Virus record (IMG/VR): IMGVR_UViG_3300020220_003517
Location: 1-64,000 of that record
From: a virus
Length of the DNA: 64,000 bases
Strand: one strand, 5' to 3'
The position numbers and the translations under genes were made by a program. Positions 16,430-24,463 of this stretch are shown in pieces (position 1 is the first letter of the stretch; each line of letters begins with the position of its first letter). Under the pieces are notes generated by a model, which ran no database searches, was not told the DNA's origin, and saw only the letters and a list, made by a program, of their open reading frames with translations.

Positions 16430-16670
16430 TTTTTGTACAAGATGCACACCGCGGATGTGGGGCGAAGGAGTTCTGCCCGACATCAACATACAAGAGGTCT
16501 TTAATAAACTAACCGAAGGATCATATGCGCCTGTCCTATGTGAAGGCTGTGGTCTATCTGCCATCGGAAAGTTTAAAGACAACATGTTAAAGTTAGCGAT
16601 GCCTAACAGCTCAGGCACATACGAATGGCTAACAGAACAAGAATTTAATAACCTTAAAACAACAATTTAA
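16422..16670 (+). CDS. small zinc-ribbon-like protein
   Basis: This 82-residue protein has two Cys pairs, CTRC at residues 5-8 and CEGC at about 40-43, spaced as in zinc ribbons. The rest shows no known domain. It may bind nucleic acid or protein through a zinc-stabilised knuckle. Confidence 0.62.
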   Translation: MADFCTRCTPRMWGEGVLPDINIQEVFNKLTEGSYAPVLCEGCGLSAIGKFKDNMLKLAMPNSSGTYEWLTEQEFNNLKTTI

Positions 16671-16672
16671 TT

Positions 16673-17017
16673 ATGAATCAATTCACAATCGAAAAAAACA
16701 CAAGTGGCTACAAAGTAAATGTTAAACACTCAAGATTAAGCTTTTTGAAAGCATTCATCGCAGGTAGCCTAACACTAGAAATGGACAAAGACACTGCTTC
16801 TTCTGTAAGTAATGCTCTTTATACTCCTAAAGTAAAGAAATCTACTACATCATTTACCGGATTTGCTTCTACACTTAAATCTACTCTTACTGAAGAAAAG
16901 CCAGTGAGAAGAGAATCAATCGCATCTGATGAACAAGTTGAAAGCACTTCAAAACCAGCTCCGAAGAAAAGAGCTCCACGCAAGAAATCTACTCTTATCG
17001 CGAAGGCAGATAAATAA
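16673..17017 (+). CDS. hypothetical protein with basic tail
   Basis: This 114-residue protein has an ordered N-terminal half (FTIEKNTSGYKVNVKHS) and a low-complexity Pro/Lys/Arg C-terminus (KPAPKKRAPRKKS). The tail resembles histone-like or ribosomal-protein extensions, so nucleic-acid binding is plausible. The gene precedes a glycosyltransferase by 14 nt. Confidence 0.66.
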   Translation: MNQFTIEKNTSGYKVNVKHSRLSFLKAFIAGSLTLEMDKDTASSVSNALYTPKVKKSTTSFTGFASTLKSTLTEEKPVRRESIASDEQVESTSKPAPKKRAPRKKSTLIAKADK

Positions 17018-17031
17018 TCAAATCACAAATC

Positions 17032-18219
17032 ATGGCAGAAAAGAACTCCATCGTTCTCAATATGATCGTAAAGAATGAAAGCAAGATCATAGAGAGATGT
17101 TTAAAAAGCGTGTATCACTTAATCGACTCTTGGTGCATAGTCGATACTGGGTCTACGGATGGCACGCAGGAAATCATTAAGAACTTCCTAAAAGATAAAC
17201 CCGGTAAACTTATCGAAAGACCGTGGGTTAATTTTGGTCACAACCGTAATGAAGCATTAGAATTTGCTTCTTCTATGGGAGATTGGATCTTATTAACTGA
17301 TGCTGACATGGTCTTAATCGATAATGGTTTTAGCAAAGATGAACTAGACATTAACATAGACGGATATGATGTCATACAAGACAATCATGGTGTTCGTTAT
17401 GATAACTTTAGAATCTTAAATGCCAAAAGAAATTGGAAATGTATTGGTGTTACGCACGAATACTATTCACCTGCTGACGGTCTTAAAACACGAGCAAGAC
17501 TACTTTCGATTTTATTTAACGATGTGAGTGATGGCGGTTCGAAGGGTGATAAGTTCGAGAGAGATATTCGTCTCCTTGAGCAAGGGCTGATTGATGAACC
17601 AAACAATCCTCGCTATATGTTCTATTTAGCGCAATCTTATAGAGATACAGAAAACTGGGAAAAGGCAATTCATTGGTATCAGCAGTGTCACGAGAAGAGT
17701 AATTGGGACGAAGAATCTTGGTTTGCTCTTTACATGGTTGGATGGTGCATGTGTAGGTTTCCTGGTAAATATAAACTTGATGAAATACAAGAAGTTTTAC
17801 TAAGAGCTTGGATGTTACGTCCTTGGAGATGTGAACCAATTTTCCAATTAGGTGTAATCTATAAAGATTCCAAAAAATGGGAACAAGCTTATCAAATTTT
17901 TAAGTCTTGCGCAACTATGGACTACCCTTATAAAGACTTGCTATTTATTACTTCTTCCCTGTACGAAGGCGCTTCTATAGATGAATTTGCAGTTTCTTGT
18001 TTTTGGACTAGACACTTTGAAGAATCTATAAAAGCAAATGAAAAACTACTAGAAAGCGAATACGGTAAAGCACACAAAACACGTATTGCAAAGAACATCT
18101 GGTTCGCGGAAAAAGAATTGGGAAACTTCTCAACTGAAAATCTTTTTAAGTTCATAGAGCAAAAGAAAGCAGAAGTAAAAGAAACATTACATAACAAACA
18201 ATTATCACTTAACATATGA
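17032..18219 (+). CDS. family 2 glycosyltransferase with C-terminal TPR-like helices
   Basis: This 395-residue protein begins with the GT2 signature SIVLNMIVKNESKIIERCLKSV, then CIVDTGSTDGTQEII and the metal site LLTDADMVL. Residues from about 180 on are helical repeats (NPRYMFYLAQSYRDTENWEKA and later copies) like tetratricopeptide repeats, an arrangement known from SPBc2-type and other bacterial GT2 proteins. It overlaps the next transferase by 4 nt. Acceptor unknown. Confidence 0.87.
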   Translation: MAEKNSIVLNMIVKNESKIIERCLKSVYHLIDSWCIVDTGSTDGTQEIIKNFLKDKPGKLIERPWVNFGHNRNEALEFASSMGDWILLTDADMVLIDNGFSKDELDINIDGYDVIQDNHGVRYDNFRILNAKRNWKCIGVTHEYYSPADGLKTRARLLSILFNDVSDGGSKGDKFERDIRLLEQGLIDEPNNPRYMFYLAQSYRDTENWEKAIHWYQQCHEKSNWDEESWFALYMVGWCMCRFPGKYKLDEIQEVLLRAWMLRPWRCEPIFQLGVIYKDSKKWEQAYQIFKSCATMDYPYKDLLFITSSLYEGASIDEFAVSCFWTRHFEESIKANEKLLESEYGKAHKTRIAKNIWFAEKELGNFSTENLFKFIEQKKAEVKETLHNKQLSLNI

Positions 18220-19874
18220 AGACAGCTATATTAGCAGCGGCTGGAGGATATTGCCCTGAAGACGTTAAACCTTGGGTAGAAAGTCTAAAGAAATCTGGCT
18301 TTAACGGAAAAGTGTTTGTTGTTGTATATGACAACAACATAGAATTAATGGAATACTTTAAAGAAAATGATTTCTATGTTTTACAAACAAATTTTAGAGG
18401 TTTGTATAATGTAGCAACACAAAGGTTTGAAGACTACGATCATATACTAAAAAGTGAGCTATGCAATGACGTGGATCTTGTTATTCACACCGACATACGT
18501 GATGTTATCTTTCAAGAAAACCCTGATAAGTGGTTAAGAGAAAACATAGAACATTATGAAATCATGGCAACCGCAGAAGGCGTTACATACAGACACGAAG
18601 ATTGGAACGGCGATGGCATGCAAAAACAATACGGTAAAGAGGTTTACGATAAACTTGCTGATACTGAAACTTTATGTTCGGGTATTATTGCTGGAACAAA
18701 GAAAGGTCTTCTATCCCTCTTCGAAACTATTCTTGAGCTATCCTGGTATTCTGCTGAACCTGGAGGTTTTGTTGACCAACACTTTTATAATGTTGCTATT
18801 CGTTTCATTTACAATAAAGTAACTAAGATCGTTCCTGCAGATTCTCCATGGGTGTTAAATTGCGGGACTATGATAGCGCTTCCTATGAATGTGCCTGATT
18901 GGTCCACAGAACCTAGAACTCCTTACAACTCATATGAAAGAATCCGTAAAGGCTCTTACGTAGAAAACATGCTTGTTGATCTTCCTTACATGGATTCAAC
19001 GAATCTTGTATGTACAGCTAACGGAGAAGTATATCCAATCGTTCATCAGTACGACAGATTCCAACCCTGGAAAGAAAAGCTTGTTGGGCGAGAAAAAGAT
19101 GTAACAGTTGTTACAGCATTGTATGATCTAAAGAGAAGCAATTGGAAAGGGTTCGAGAGACCGTTTGAACAATACAAAGAATGGATGAAAAACATACTGT
19201 CTTATGCTACTCCAATGGTCATATATGTTGACCCGGAAGACGTTGAGTTTATTGAGATGATGAGAGTTGGTAAAGAAACTCTAACTCAAATTATACCAAT
19301 GAAAGTTGAGGACTTTTACATTGAGCGTACATACGGTAAAAGAATCCGAGAAGTTATGAAGTCAGAAGAATTTTTGAAAGATCAAACAGTTCCGAATCAT
19401 CCGCAAATATGCGTACCAGAATATAACATCTTGATGCATGAAAAGATTCAGTTTGTAAAACGTGCAATAGAAAAGAATTACTTTGACACTGAGCACTATA
19501 TGTGGCTTGATGCTGGAGTATATCATATGAATCAGAGATATGATTTAATAGGTACTAAATTCCCAAAGAAAAAGAATCGCTTTACAAACGATAAAATGCA
19601 CTTTATATGTGTTGAAGAACCTAAAGAATCTGACTTAAATCTTGAGAGCTTTTACAAAGGACATAACGTTAGAATAATTGGAACTTCATGGATGGGTCAC
19701 CGCGATGCTATCTTACAGTTTGAAAAATCTTATACTGAACTGATTGAAGAATCTTTAAGCCAGAATTTAATGGACCAAGATCAATCATTTTTAACAGTTG
19801 CATATTTAAGAAACCCAGAAATCTGCAAAGTTTACAAAGGTACTTGGGCAGATGCACTAAATCTATGGTCATGA
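18216..19874 (+). CDS. two-domain glycosyltransferase-like protein with HtrL/YibB-type C-terminal half
   Basis: This 552-residue protein has an N-terminal half with a nucleotide-sugar-binding look (VFVVVYDNNIELMEYF, VIHTDIRDVIF, FVDQHFYNVA) and a C-terminal half from about residue 290 resembling the HtrL/YibB family (KDVTVVTALYDLKR, FVKRAIEKNYFDTEHYMWLDAG). The second half probably is another GT-A-like domain. The fusion suggests successive transfers on one acceptor. It is coupled to genes on both sides by ATGA overlaps. Confidence 0.72.
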   Translation: MKTAILAAAGGYCPEDVKPWVESLKKSGFNGKVFVVVYDNNIELMEYFKENDFYVLQTNFRGLYNVATQRFEDYDHILKSELCNDVDLVIHTDIRDVIFQENPDKWLRENIEHYEIMATAEGVTYRHEDWNGDGMQKQYGKEVYDKLADTETLCSGIIAGTKKGLLSLFETILELSWYSAEPGGFVDQHFYNVAIRFIYNKVTKIVPADSPWVLNCGTMIALPMNVPDWSTEPRTPYNSYERIRKGSYVENMLVDLPYMDSTNLVCTANGEVYPIVHQYDRFQPWKEKLVGREKDVTVVTALYDLKRSNWKGFERPFEQYKEWMKNILSYATPMVIYVDPEDVEFIEMMRVGKETLTQIIPMKVEDFYIERTYGKRIREVMKSEEFLKDQTVPNHPQICVPEYNILMHEKIQFVKRAIEKNYFDTEHYMWLDAGVYHMNQRYDLIGTKFPKKKNRFTNDKMHFICVEEPKESDLNLESFYKGHNVRIIGTSWMGHRDAILQFEKSYTELIEESLSQNLMDQDQSFLTVAYLRNPEICKVYKGTWADALNLWS

Positions 19875-20470
19875 AGGTAAGATATTTTGAACATACATAT
19901 TATTCTGACTTAGGAGAAAAACCTGTGCTTGTTGACTTAGGTGCTTGTACGGGAGAATTCACAGCGCACTTTTTAAAAGAATACCCAGACGGTTATTCTT
20001 TTATGATAGAACCGCTTGACAGAAACTTTAATGTTATTGTGCCAATTGAAGGTCGCTCGGAAAAAGTACTAGGAGCTGTTGTCGGTAAAGAAGTTGATAC
20101 TGTCACTTTTTATGAAGATGTAAACTCAACTCAAGGAGGTTCAGCAACAGTAAATTACTTTTCTGGAGTACCTCATACAGTTAAAGGCTACACTCTTAAA
20201 CAAATTTTTGATAAGTTTGATAAAATAGACTTAGTTAAAGTTGATATTGAAGGCGCTGAATGGGATATGTTTATACTAGCCGACAATGAAACTCTAAAGA
20301 AACCTGACCAATACACAGTAGAATTCCATGACTTTTTAGATCCTGCTTTAAGAATTAAAACATTTGAGTGCATACAAAAGTTAACATATTTAGGATATAA
20401 ACACGAGGCAATAGGTACTAACTGGCGCCATGGAAGTCCTTATTATGATGTTTTATTTCATAAAAGATAA
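19871..20470 (+). CDS. FkbM-family methyltransferase
   Basis: The ATGA overlap at 19871 gives the start. The 199-residue protein has an AdoMet motif I VLVDLGACTGEFTAHF, an acidic strand MIEPLDRN, and the FkbM hallmark LVKVDIEGAEWDMFI. FkbM enzymes usually O-methylate sugars or polyketides. Being the last gene of the glycosyltransferase run, it may cap the assembled sugar with a methyl group. Confidence 0.86.
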   Translation: MKVRYFEHTYYSDLGEKPVLVDLGACTGEFTAHFLKEYPDGYSFMIEPLDRNFNVIVPIEGRSEKVLGAVVGKEVDTVTFYEDVNSTQGGSATVNYFSGVPHTVKGYTLKQIFDKFDKIDLVKVDIEGAEWDMFILADNETLKKPDQYTVEFHDFLDPALRIKTFECIQKLTYLGYKHEAIGTNWRHGSPYYDVLFHKR

Positions 20471-20484
20471 ATTGTTAATAACTT

Positions 20485-20502
20485 TGCAAACAAAAGTTTG
20501 CA
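20485..20502. other. inverted repeat in the gap after the FkbM gene
   Basis: TGCAAAC (20485-20491) and GTTTGCA (20496-20502) are perfectly complementary around AAAA. No T-run follows, so it is not a normal intrinsic terminator. It could be an operator for the promoter-like box 15 nt downstream or a weak terminator. Confidence 0.35.
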
Positions 20503-20516
20503 TTAGTCAAAACTAT

Positions 20517-20536
20517 TGGTTAATTTTATACCATAA
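20517..20536 (+). promoter_or_regulatory. TGGTTAATTTTATAC promoter-like box
   Basis: This is the second copy of the 20-nt element at 951-970, differing at one base. It ends 13 nt before the lipoprotein ATG. The shared spacing supports a promoter role. Confidence 0.4.
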
Positions 20537-20549
20537 TTAAATAATCAAT

Positions 20550-20804
20550 ATGAGAAAACTATTTCTATCCATTTTTGCTGTTGCTGCTTTAGTTTCATGC
20601 TCAGTAAAACAACCCGAAGGCGTTATTCATCGTTGCGTAGTTACTGAGGTGACTGCTAAAGACAAGTACTCTTTTATACCTGATGGTAAGTATTACACAA
20701 TCTCCACTGACTGCGGTTACAAACTCACAAGCAGAACCAGCGTAGAAGTTGGAGACACCATTGATGTTCTTGTCGTTGATGCTAAGAACTATTTTCACAA
20801 GTAA
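20550..20804 (+). CDS. small phage lipoprotein
   Basis: This 84-residue protein has a typical lipoprotein signal: MRKLFLSIFAVAALVSCS, with Cys17 in an LVSC lipobox. The mature part is a small beta-rich domain with a second Cys (STDCGYKL) and no recognised family. Phage lipoproteins made early are often superinfection-exclusion factors that sit in the host envelope; this is possible here but not shown. Confidence 0.8.
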   Translation: MRKLFLSIFAVAALVSCSVKQPEGVIHRCVVTEVTAKDKYSFIPDGKYYTISTDCGYKLTSRTSVEVGDTIDVLVVDAKNYFHK

Positions 20805-20829
20805 GTATATAATCATAAATTAACCAATC

Positions 20830-21210
20830 ATGAAAGTAAACGAGAAAGTAAGTCATCAAGATGGCACGGTTACCGAAAGGGAACTAACAATCGAATTTGA
20901 GAAAGGAATTTCTCAAGTTGCCTGGACTCTCTGTCCAACTAATGAAGAACCGTTCTCAGTAAAAATCTTAAAGTCAGGTTGGCAAGATCATGGTTTACCC
21001 ATGTATCATGTACTTACCGAGTGGGGTTCTTACGAAGAAACATCTTATTCTCACTTAAACCAAGAACAGCTTTTTGAGAGATACCCTGAGTTTAAAGCAA
21101 TTTTAGACAACCACTTTCAGGATATCATAGTATCCGCTGAGGAATTTCAATCAATGCCTAATGACGGTGAAATAGGCAGATACATCCGTCGCAACTCAGT
21201 TAGTAAATAA
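20830..21210 (+). CDS. hypothetical protein
   Basis: This unrecognised 126-residue soluble acidic protein lies between the lipoprotein and a membrane protein. It begins with beta-like strands (KVSHQDGTVTERELTIEFE) and ends with a helical part. No motif was identified. Confidence 0.68.
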   Translation: MKVNEKVSHQDGTVTERELTIEFEKGISQVAWTLCPTNEEPFSVKILKSGWQDHGLPMYHVLTEWGSYEETSYSHLNQEQLFERYPEFKAILDNHFQDIIVSAEEFQSMPNDGEIGRYIRRNSVSK

Positions 21211-21235
21211 TCATAAATCTGTAAATTTAATCATC

Positions 21236-21556
21236 ATGGAAACACTTAACGAAAAAGTAAGCACAGTCTTACAAAAGTCTGGGCGAGTTTTAACAATCTC
21301 AGCCTTAGTAGCAATCGCAATCGTAGGTTCTTATTACTACGGCAAGTTCAAGAATTCTCCTGAGTCTACAAAACCCACAATGCAAATTCAGCCGTCGATC
21401 AAGCTGAAAGATGTATCTATCGCAGTCAATGAAAGAAACGAAGTACTTATCATTGACCGCAAGACTGGTGAATATATGACATACCAAGACTCAGTAGGTC
21501 TTGCTATTTTCAATATGTACGCCGGGAGATTGTACACTGCTAACGCCGGGAAATAA
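21236..21556 (+). CDS. single-span membrane protein
   Basis: This 106-residue protein has one predicted membrane helix at about residues 20-38 (LTISALVAIAIVGSYYYG), then a polar C-terminal domain. It overlaps the transglycosylase start by one nucleotide, so it may act with it at the envelope, for example as a lysis accessory. Function is inferred from position only. Confidence 0.68.
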   Translation: METLNEKVSTVLQKSGRVLTISALVAIAIVGSYYYGKFKNSPESTKPTMQIQPSIKLKDVSIAVNERNEVLIIDRKTGEYMTYQDSVGLAIFNMYAGRLYTANAGK

Positions 21557-22095
21557 TGAAACCTGTGTTTCAAATCTTAACGTCCGCGGCGGTCATCTTT
21601 TTATGTACTGCCGTAATGCTTGCCGACTTCAATGATAGCACCAAGGTGAAAAAAGAAACCTCGCTAAATCTTCCTCCGCTTACTGTTGTTGACAAGAATA
21701 GTCCTCCGTCTATTCAAATGGCGTACTACATTCAAAAGTATGCGAATGAATATGAAGTTCCAATTAACTATGCTTTTGGAGTTGCTTACGCAGAAACTCG
21801 CTATGAAGGGCCATACCAATGGTCATATAACCCACATCAAGTTTCTTGTGCTGGAGCAGTCGGTCCTATGCAAATCATGCCAACTACTGGAAAAGAAAGT
21901 TGGAAAGATCGCACTGTTACTCGTGAAATGCTACTAAGTGACATTGAGTTTAATGTTCGCACAAGTATGAAATTACTTCGTACTCTTCATAACAGATACG
22001 GTGATTGGAAGACTGTATTTGGTTGCTATAATACCGGGCGCCCTTGTGTTAATGATTATGCGATTAAAGTCTATAACTTTTCACCCTCATTCTAA
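21556..22095 (+). CDS. lytic transglycosylase (SLT domain)
   Basis: This 179-residue protein has an N-terminal hydrophobic signal or anchor (about residues 5-23) and an SLT-type lysozyme fold. The catalytic Glu80 lies in AYAETRYEG, followed by SCAGAVGPMQIMP and a final FGCYNTG motif. The family cleaves peptidoglycan to 1,6-anhydromuramic ends. With an export signal and its own upstream membrane protein, it could help in lysis or in cell-wall remodelling during infection. Confidence 0.87.
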   Translation: MKPVFQILTSAAVIFLCTAVMLADFNDSTKVKKETSLNLPPLTVVDKNSPPSIQMAYYIQKYANEYEVPINYAFGVAYAETRYEGPYQWSYNPHQVSCAGAVGPMQIMPTTGKESWKDRTVTREMLLSDIEFNVRTSMKLLRTLHNRYGDWKTVFGCYNTGRPCVNDYAIKVYNFSPSF

Positions 22096-22102
22096 CCCAT
22101 CT

Positions 22103-22132
22103 AAGAACTTTTTAACTCCATTGAATATAAAA
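22103..22132 (+). promoter_or_regulatory. bipartite promoter motif
   Basis: AAGAACTTTTTAAC begins at 22103 and TGAATATAAAA at 22122, with the usual 17-nt register. It lies in the 56-nt gap before the gene at 22152. Confidence 0.55.
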
Positions 22133-22151
22133 CCATATAAAGCAAAAACAC

Positions 22152-23285
22152 ATGAATAATCAGGAAACAATCCAAAAAATCGAAGAGCAGGTAAACCCTA
22201 TTCTTGAGCGAATGGTAGACCGCGAGGTAACTACGTTCCAAATTAAAGATCTTGACATTGATAATGGGATCTACTTAAATGAAATGCCTATTCGCGGCAA
22301 AGCATTTGGAACTGTTATGTCAACTCTTAAAGTTCGTAACAACTTTACCGAGTTTGCTAACAAAATGGCACCTCAAGATTGGGACATGGTCTCTAAGAAA
22401 CTTAAATCTGCTGAAGCTGAAACTAAACTTTTTGCTAAAGTGGTTAAAGATGACCAAGGTAACGAAGAGATTGTTCATGTCTACAAACACAACGAATCTA
22501 AAAAGGTGTCTGATGATGCAAGCATTCCACAATACTTTAATTGGATAAAAGAATCCCTCACAAATTCGGAGACAGATTACTCGCTTAAGTCTTTAAACTT
22601 TAATTCTCAAACTGACATGTTTGACTTAGTACTTCTTAACGAAACTGATCGCGTAGATGTATTTGGTACTGACCTTGATGTTTGGAAGACGGGTGATCGT
22701 TTTACATTCAGCGGTTTGCGCTTTGACTACGCCCCATTCTTTGAGCGCTTAGTTTGCTCAAACGGAAACACTGCTTATCAGTATGGGTTTGGCGCTAACA
22801 TTGCACATGCAAAATTCAACAACAAGAGAATTCAAAGCGTCATCGAGAAAAACTTGATGTTTGCTAATGAAGGTCTGCCTGAACAACTTTCTCAGGCGGT
22901 TCAACACCTTAAGAATAACAACGTTTCTATTGCTGAGTTTGAGCAATTCCGCAAATTCTTTGAAGCTCGTAATGAAAACGAAAAATACGATGCTCTTATT
23001 CACCGTTTCTTTAATGATCAATACTTCTACAAAGCATACGGTCTAAACATTGCTGAGAAATCACGCAAATGGAAAACTACTGCTAACACCGGAATCAACG
23101 CTTATGATTTCTTTAACATGCTAACCTACATCGCTTCCCACCCACAAGATGTTAGAATGGACCGCGAACACCGTCGTGAACTACAATTACAAGCTTCTAA
23201 CATTCTCTTTAAGAAAGAACTTGATTTGGAGGACATTGCTACTAGCGTGCATATTGATTATCCACGATTGGCTGCAATGAACTAA
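22152..23285 (+). CDS. DUF932-like phage protein
   Basis: This 377-residue soluble protein has a central beta-rich part and the segment LRFDYAPFFERLVCSNGNTAYQ, which resembles the C(S/T)NG motif of DUF932 proteins found in phages and plasmids. The C-terminal third is helical. DUF932 proteins have no firm function. The gene is a single-gene unit between a promoter motif and a strong terminator, suggesting high independent expression. Confidence 0.62.
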   Translation: MNNQETIQKIEEQVNPILERMVDREVTTFQIKDLDIDNGIYLNEMPIRGKAFGTVMSTLKVRNNFTEFANKMAPQDWDMVSKKLKSAEAETKLFAKVVKDDQGNEEIVHVYKHNESKKVSDDASIPQYFNWIKESLTNSETDYSLKSLNFNSQTDMFDLVLLNETDRVDVFGTDLDVWKTGDRFTFSGLRFDYAPFFERLVCSNGNTAYQYGFGANIAHAKFNNKRIQSVIEKNLMFANEGLPEQLSQAVQHLKNNNVSIAEFEQFRKFFEARNENEKYDALIHRFFNDQYFYKAYGLNIAEKSRKWKTTANTGINAYDFFNMLTYIASHPQDVRMDREHRRELQLQASNILFKKELDLEDIATSVHIDYPRLAAMN

Positions 23286-23308
23286 ATCTTGATTAAGTGT
23301 TGCCCTGA

Positions 23309-23334
23309 AACCTCTGCTGTAGCAGAGGTTTTTT
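23309..23334 (+). terminator. intrinsic terminator
   Basis: AACCTCTGCT (23309-23318) and AGCAGAGGTT (23321-23330) form a near-perfect hairpin whose 3' arm runs into TTTT. It ends the DUF932-like transcript. Confidence 0.9.
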
Positions 23335-23338
23335 AGCG

Positions 23339-23347
23339 ATATATACT
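23339..23347 (+). promoter_or_regulatory. ATATATACT box
   Basis: This copy of the recurrent box lies only 2 nt before the ATG at 23350. If it is a -10-type element, the first gene would need a leaderless or downstream start, so the box may serve the following gene at 23538 or the true start may differ. Confidence 0.3.
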
Positions 23348-23349
23348 AT

Positions 23350-23541
23350 ATGAAAAAACGAGTACCTACGTTTGAAGATTTTATCGGCGACTTGGAGACA
23401 AGAAAACTCAGAAAACTCGCTGATCGCGAAGAAGAGAAAGACGGTGACGAGCTGTTCTTAGACCCTGATACGCAAAATCCTACTTACTACGGTGACGATG
23501 AAGAGACAGCTACTGCTGCTTATCCGTTTGGAGGAATATGA
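23350..23541 (+). CDS. small protein with capsid-targeting-like N-terminus
   Basis: This 63-residue acidic protein starts MKKRVPTFEDFIGDLE, a variant of the N-terminal peptide shared by eleven proteins here, with FIGD instead of FLNE at the cleavage-like position. The rest is charged and low in complexity. It overlaps the next gene, a paralogue in its N-terminus. Likely an internal head protein; this is inference. Confidence 0.62.
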   Translation: MKKRVPTFEDFIGDLETRKLRKLADREEEKDGDELFLDPDTQNPTYYGDDEETATAAYPFGGI

Positions 23542-23729
23542 AAAAACCTATAAAAACATTTGAAGAATTCATAGGTGACTTGCATGACAAGCATGTTATG
23601 AAAAAAGGCAAAAAGTACGCACATGGAAAAGAAGTCTTTTCCATAGACACAAATGAACCTGGCAAAGAATACGACCAAGAGAAAGACGGCAGTGATCAAA
23701 TCAATCGTTCTACTGTCCAAAGGTATTAA
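23538..23729 (+). CDS. small protein with capsid-targeting-like N-terminus
   Basis: This 63-residue protein begins MKKPIKTFEEFIGDLH, nearly the same leader as the preceding gene. The remainder is Lys- and Asp-rich (MKKGKKYAHGKEVF) and probably disordered. The ATGA overlap with its neighbour suggests a duplicated small packaged-protein pair. Confidence 0.62.
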   Translation: MKKPIKTFEEFIGDLHDKHVMKKGKKYAHGKEVFSIDTNEPGKEYDQEKDGSDQINRSTVQRY

Positions 23730-23740
23730 AAAAAACTTTA

Positions 23741-24355
23741 ATGCAGATAAACGTTTACAGTGATCACGGTGTAAGAGTATCTACTCCGTTGATATGGCAA
23801 GATTTTTTTGAAAGTTACTTGCCACACGCACAAGTTCATTATGTTTCAGCAAAAGACATTCTTCAAGGAAACCCTGATGCAATACTCTTCCCTGGGGGTT
23901 CTGCTAGCATCTTTGCCCGGACTCTGGGAAAAAGAAGATTAAGTAAGATCACTGAATGGGTTAAAAATGGAGGCCGTTACATAGGCGTTTGCGCGGGTGC
24001 ATATCTTGCATCAACTACATATTCTTGGTCTCTTGGAATTTCACCTGTAAGTATACATCGCAGGTGGAAAAGAGGTCATCATACTGTTAAGATACTAGTA
24101 GGATCGGAGTATCGTGACGTTGATTATTTTAACGGTCCGGTGTTTGAACAGTGGAAAAATGTGGACATTATTGCTCGTTACATGGATGACATACCTGATA
24201 CAGACGGTTTACATGACATGCCTACAACTCCAGCTATTATAAAGAATCGATGCGGTAATGGCAAAGTTCTTTTACTTAGCCCTCACTTAGAAAAAACTCA
24301 AGATCTCAAAGAATTCTTAGAATCACTTTTACTATCTTTTTTGAATGATAAATAA
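23741..24355 (+). CDS. BPL_N / class I glutamine amidotransferase-like protein
   Basis: This 204-residue protein has a flavodoxin-like alpha/beta fold with ILFPGGSASIFAR and the nucleophile elbow YIGVCAGAYLAS (Cys84), as in the N-terminal domain of biotin-protein ligase-like proteins and class I amidotransferases. A His (LSPHLEKT) near the end could complete the catalytic set. The family is poorly characterised, with a hydrolase or amidase role likely. It has no peptide leader of the packaged type. Confidence 0.75.
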   Translation: MQINVYSDHGVRVSTPLIWQDFFESYLPHAQVHYVSAKDILQGNPDAILFPGGSASIFARTLGKRRLSKITEWVKNGGRYIGVCAGAYLASTTYSWSLGISPVSIHRRWKRGHHTVKILVGSEYRDVDYFNGPVFEQWKNVDIIARYMDDIPDTDGLHDMPTTPAIIKNRCGNGKVLLLSPHLEKTQDLKEFLESLLLSFLNDK

Positions 24356-24375
24356 ACAAATTAAAAAAGAACATA

Positions 24376-24462
24376 GTGAAGAGAAAAATTTTAGAAATTT
24401 GTAGAAGAATACATAAGCAAAATAAATTCTTTGCTGTAACATCTAAAATAACTTCTGTATGA
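24376..24462 (+). CDS. possible 28-residue basic peptide (GTG start)
   Basis: A GTG at 24376 opens 28 codons (KRKILEICRRIHKQNKFF near the start) ending one nucleotide before the next ATG. It fills an otherwise empty 108-nt gap and resembles in size and charge the small peptide after the Ro60 gene. Evidence is only position and coupling. Confidence 0.25.
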   Translation: MKRKILEICRRIHKQNKFFAVTSKITSV

Positions 24463-24463
24463 A

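Noticed and set aside
20485-20502. Inverted repeat as a terminator
   Set aside because: No T-run follows and the loop is A-rich. It is kept only as an inverted repeat of unknown role.
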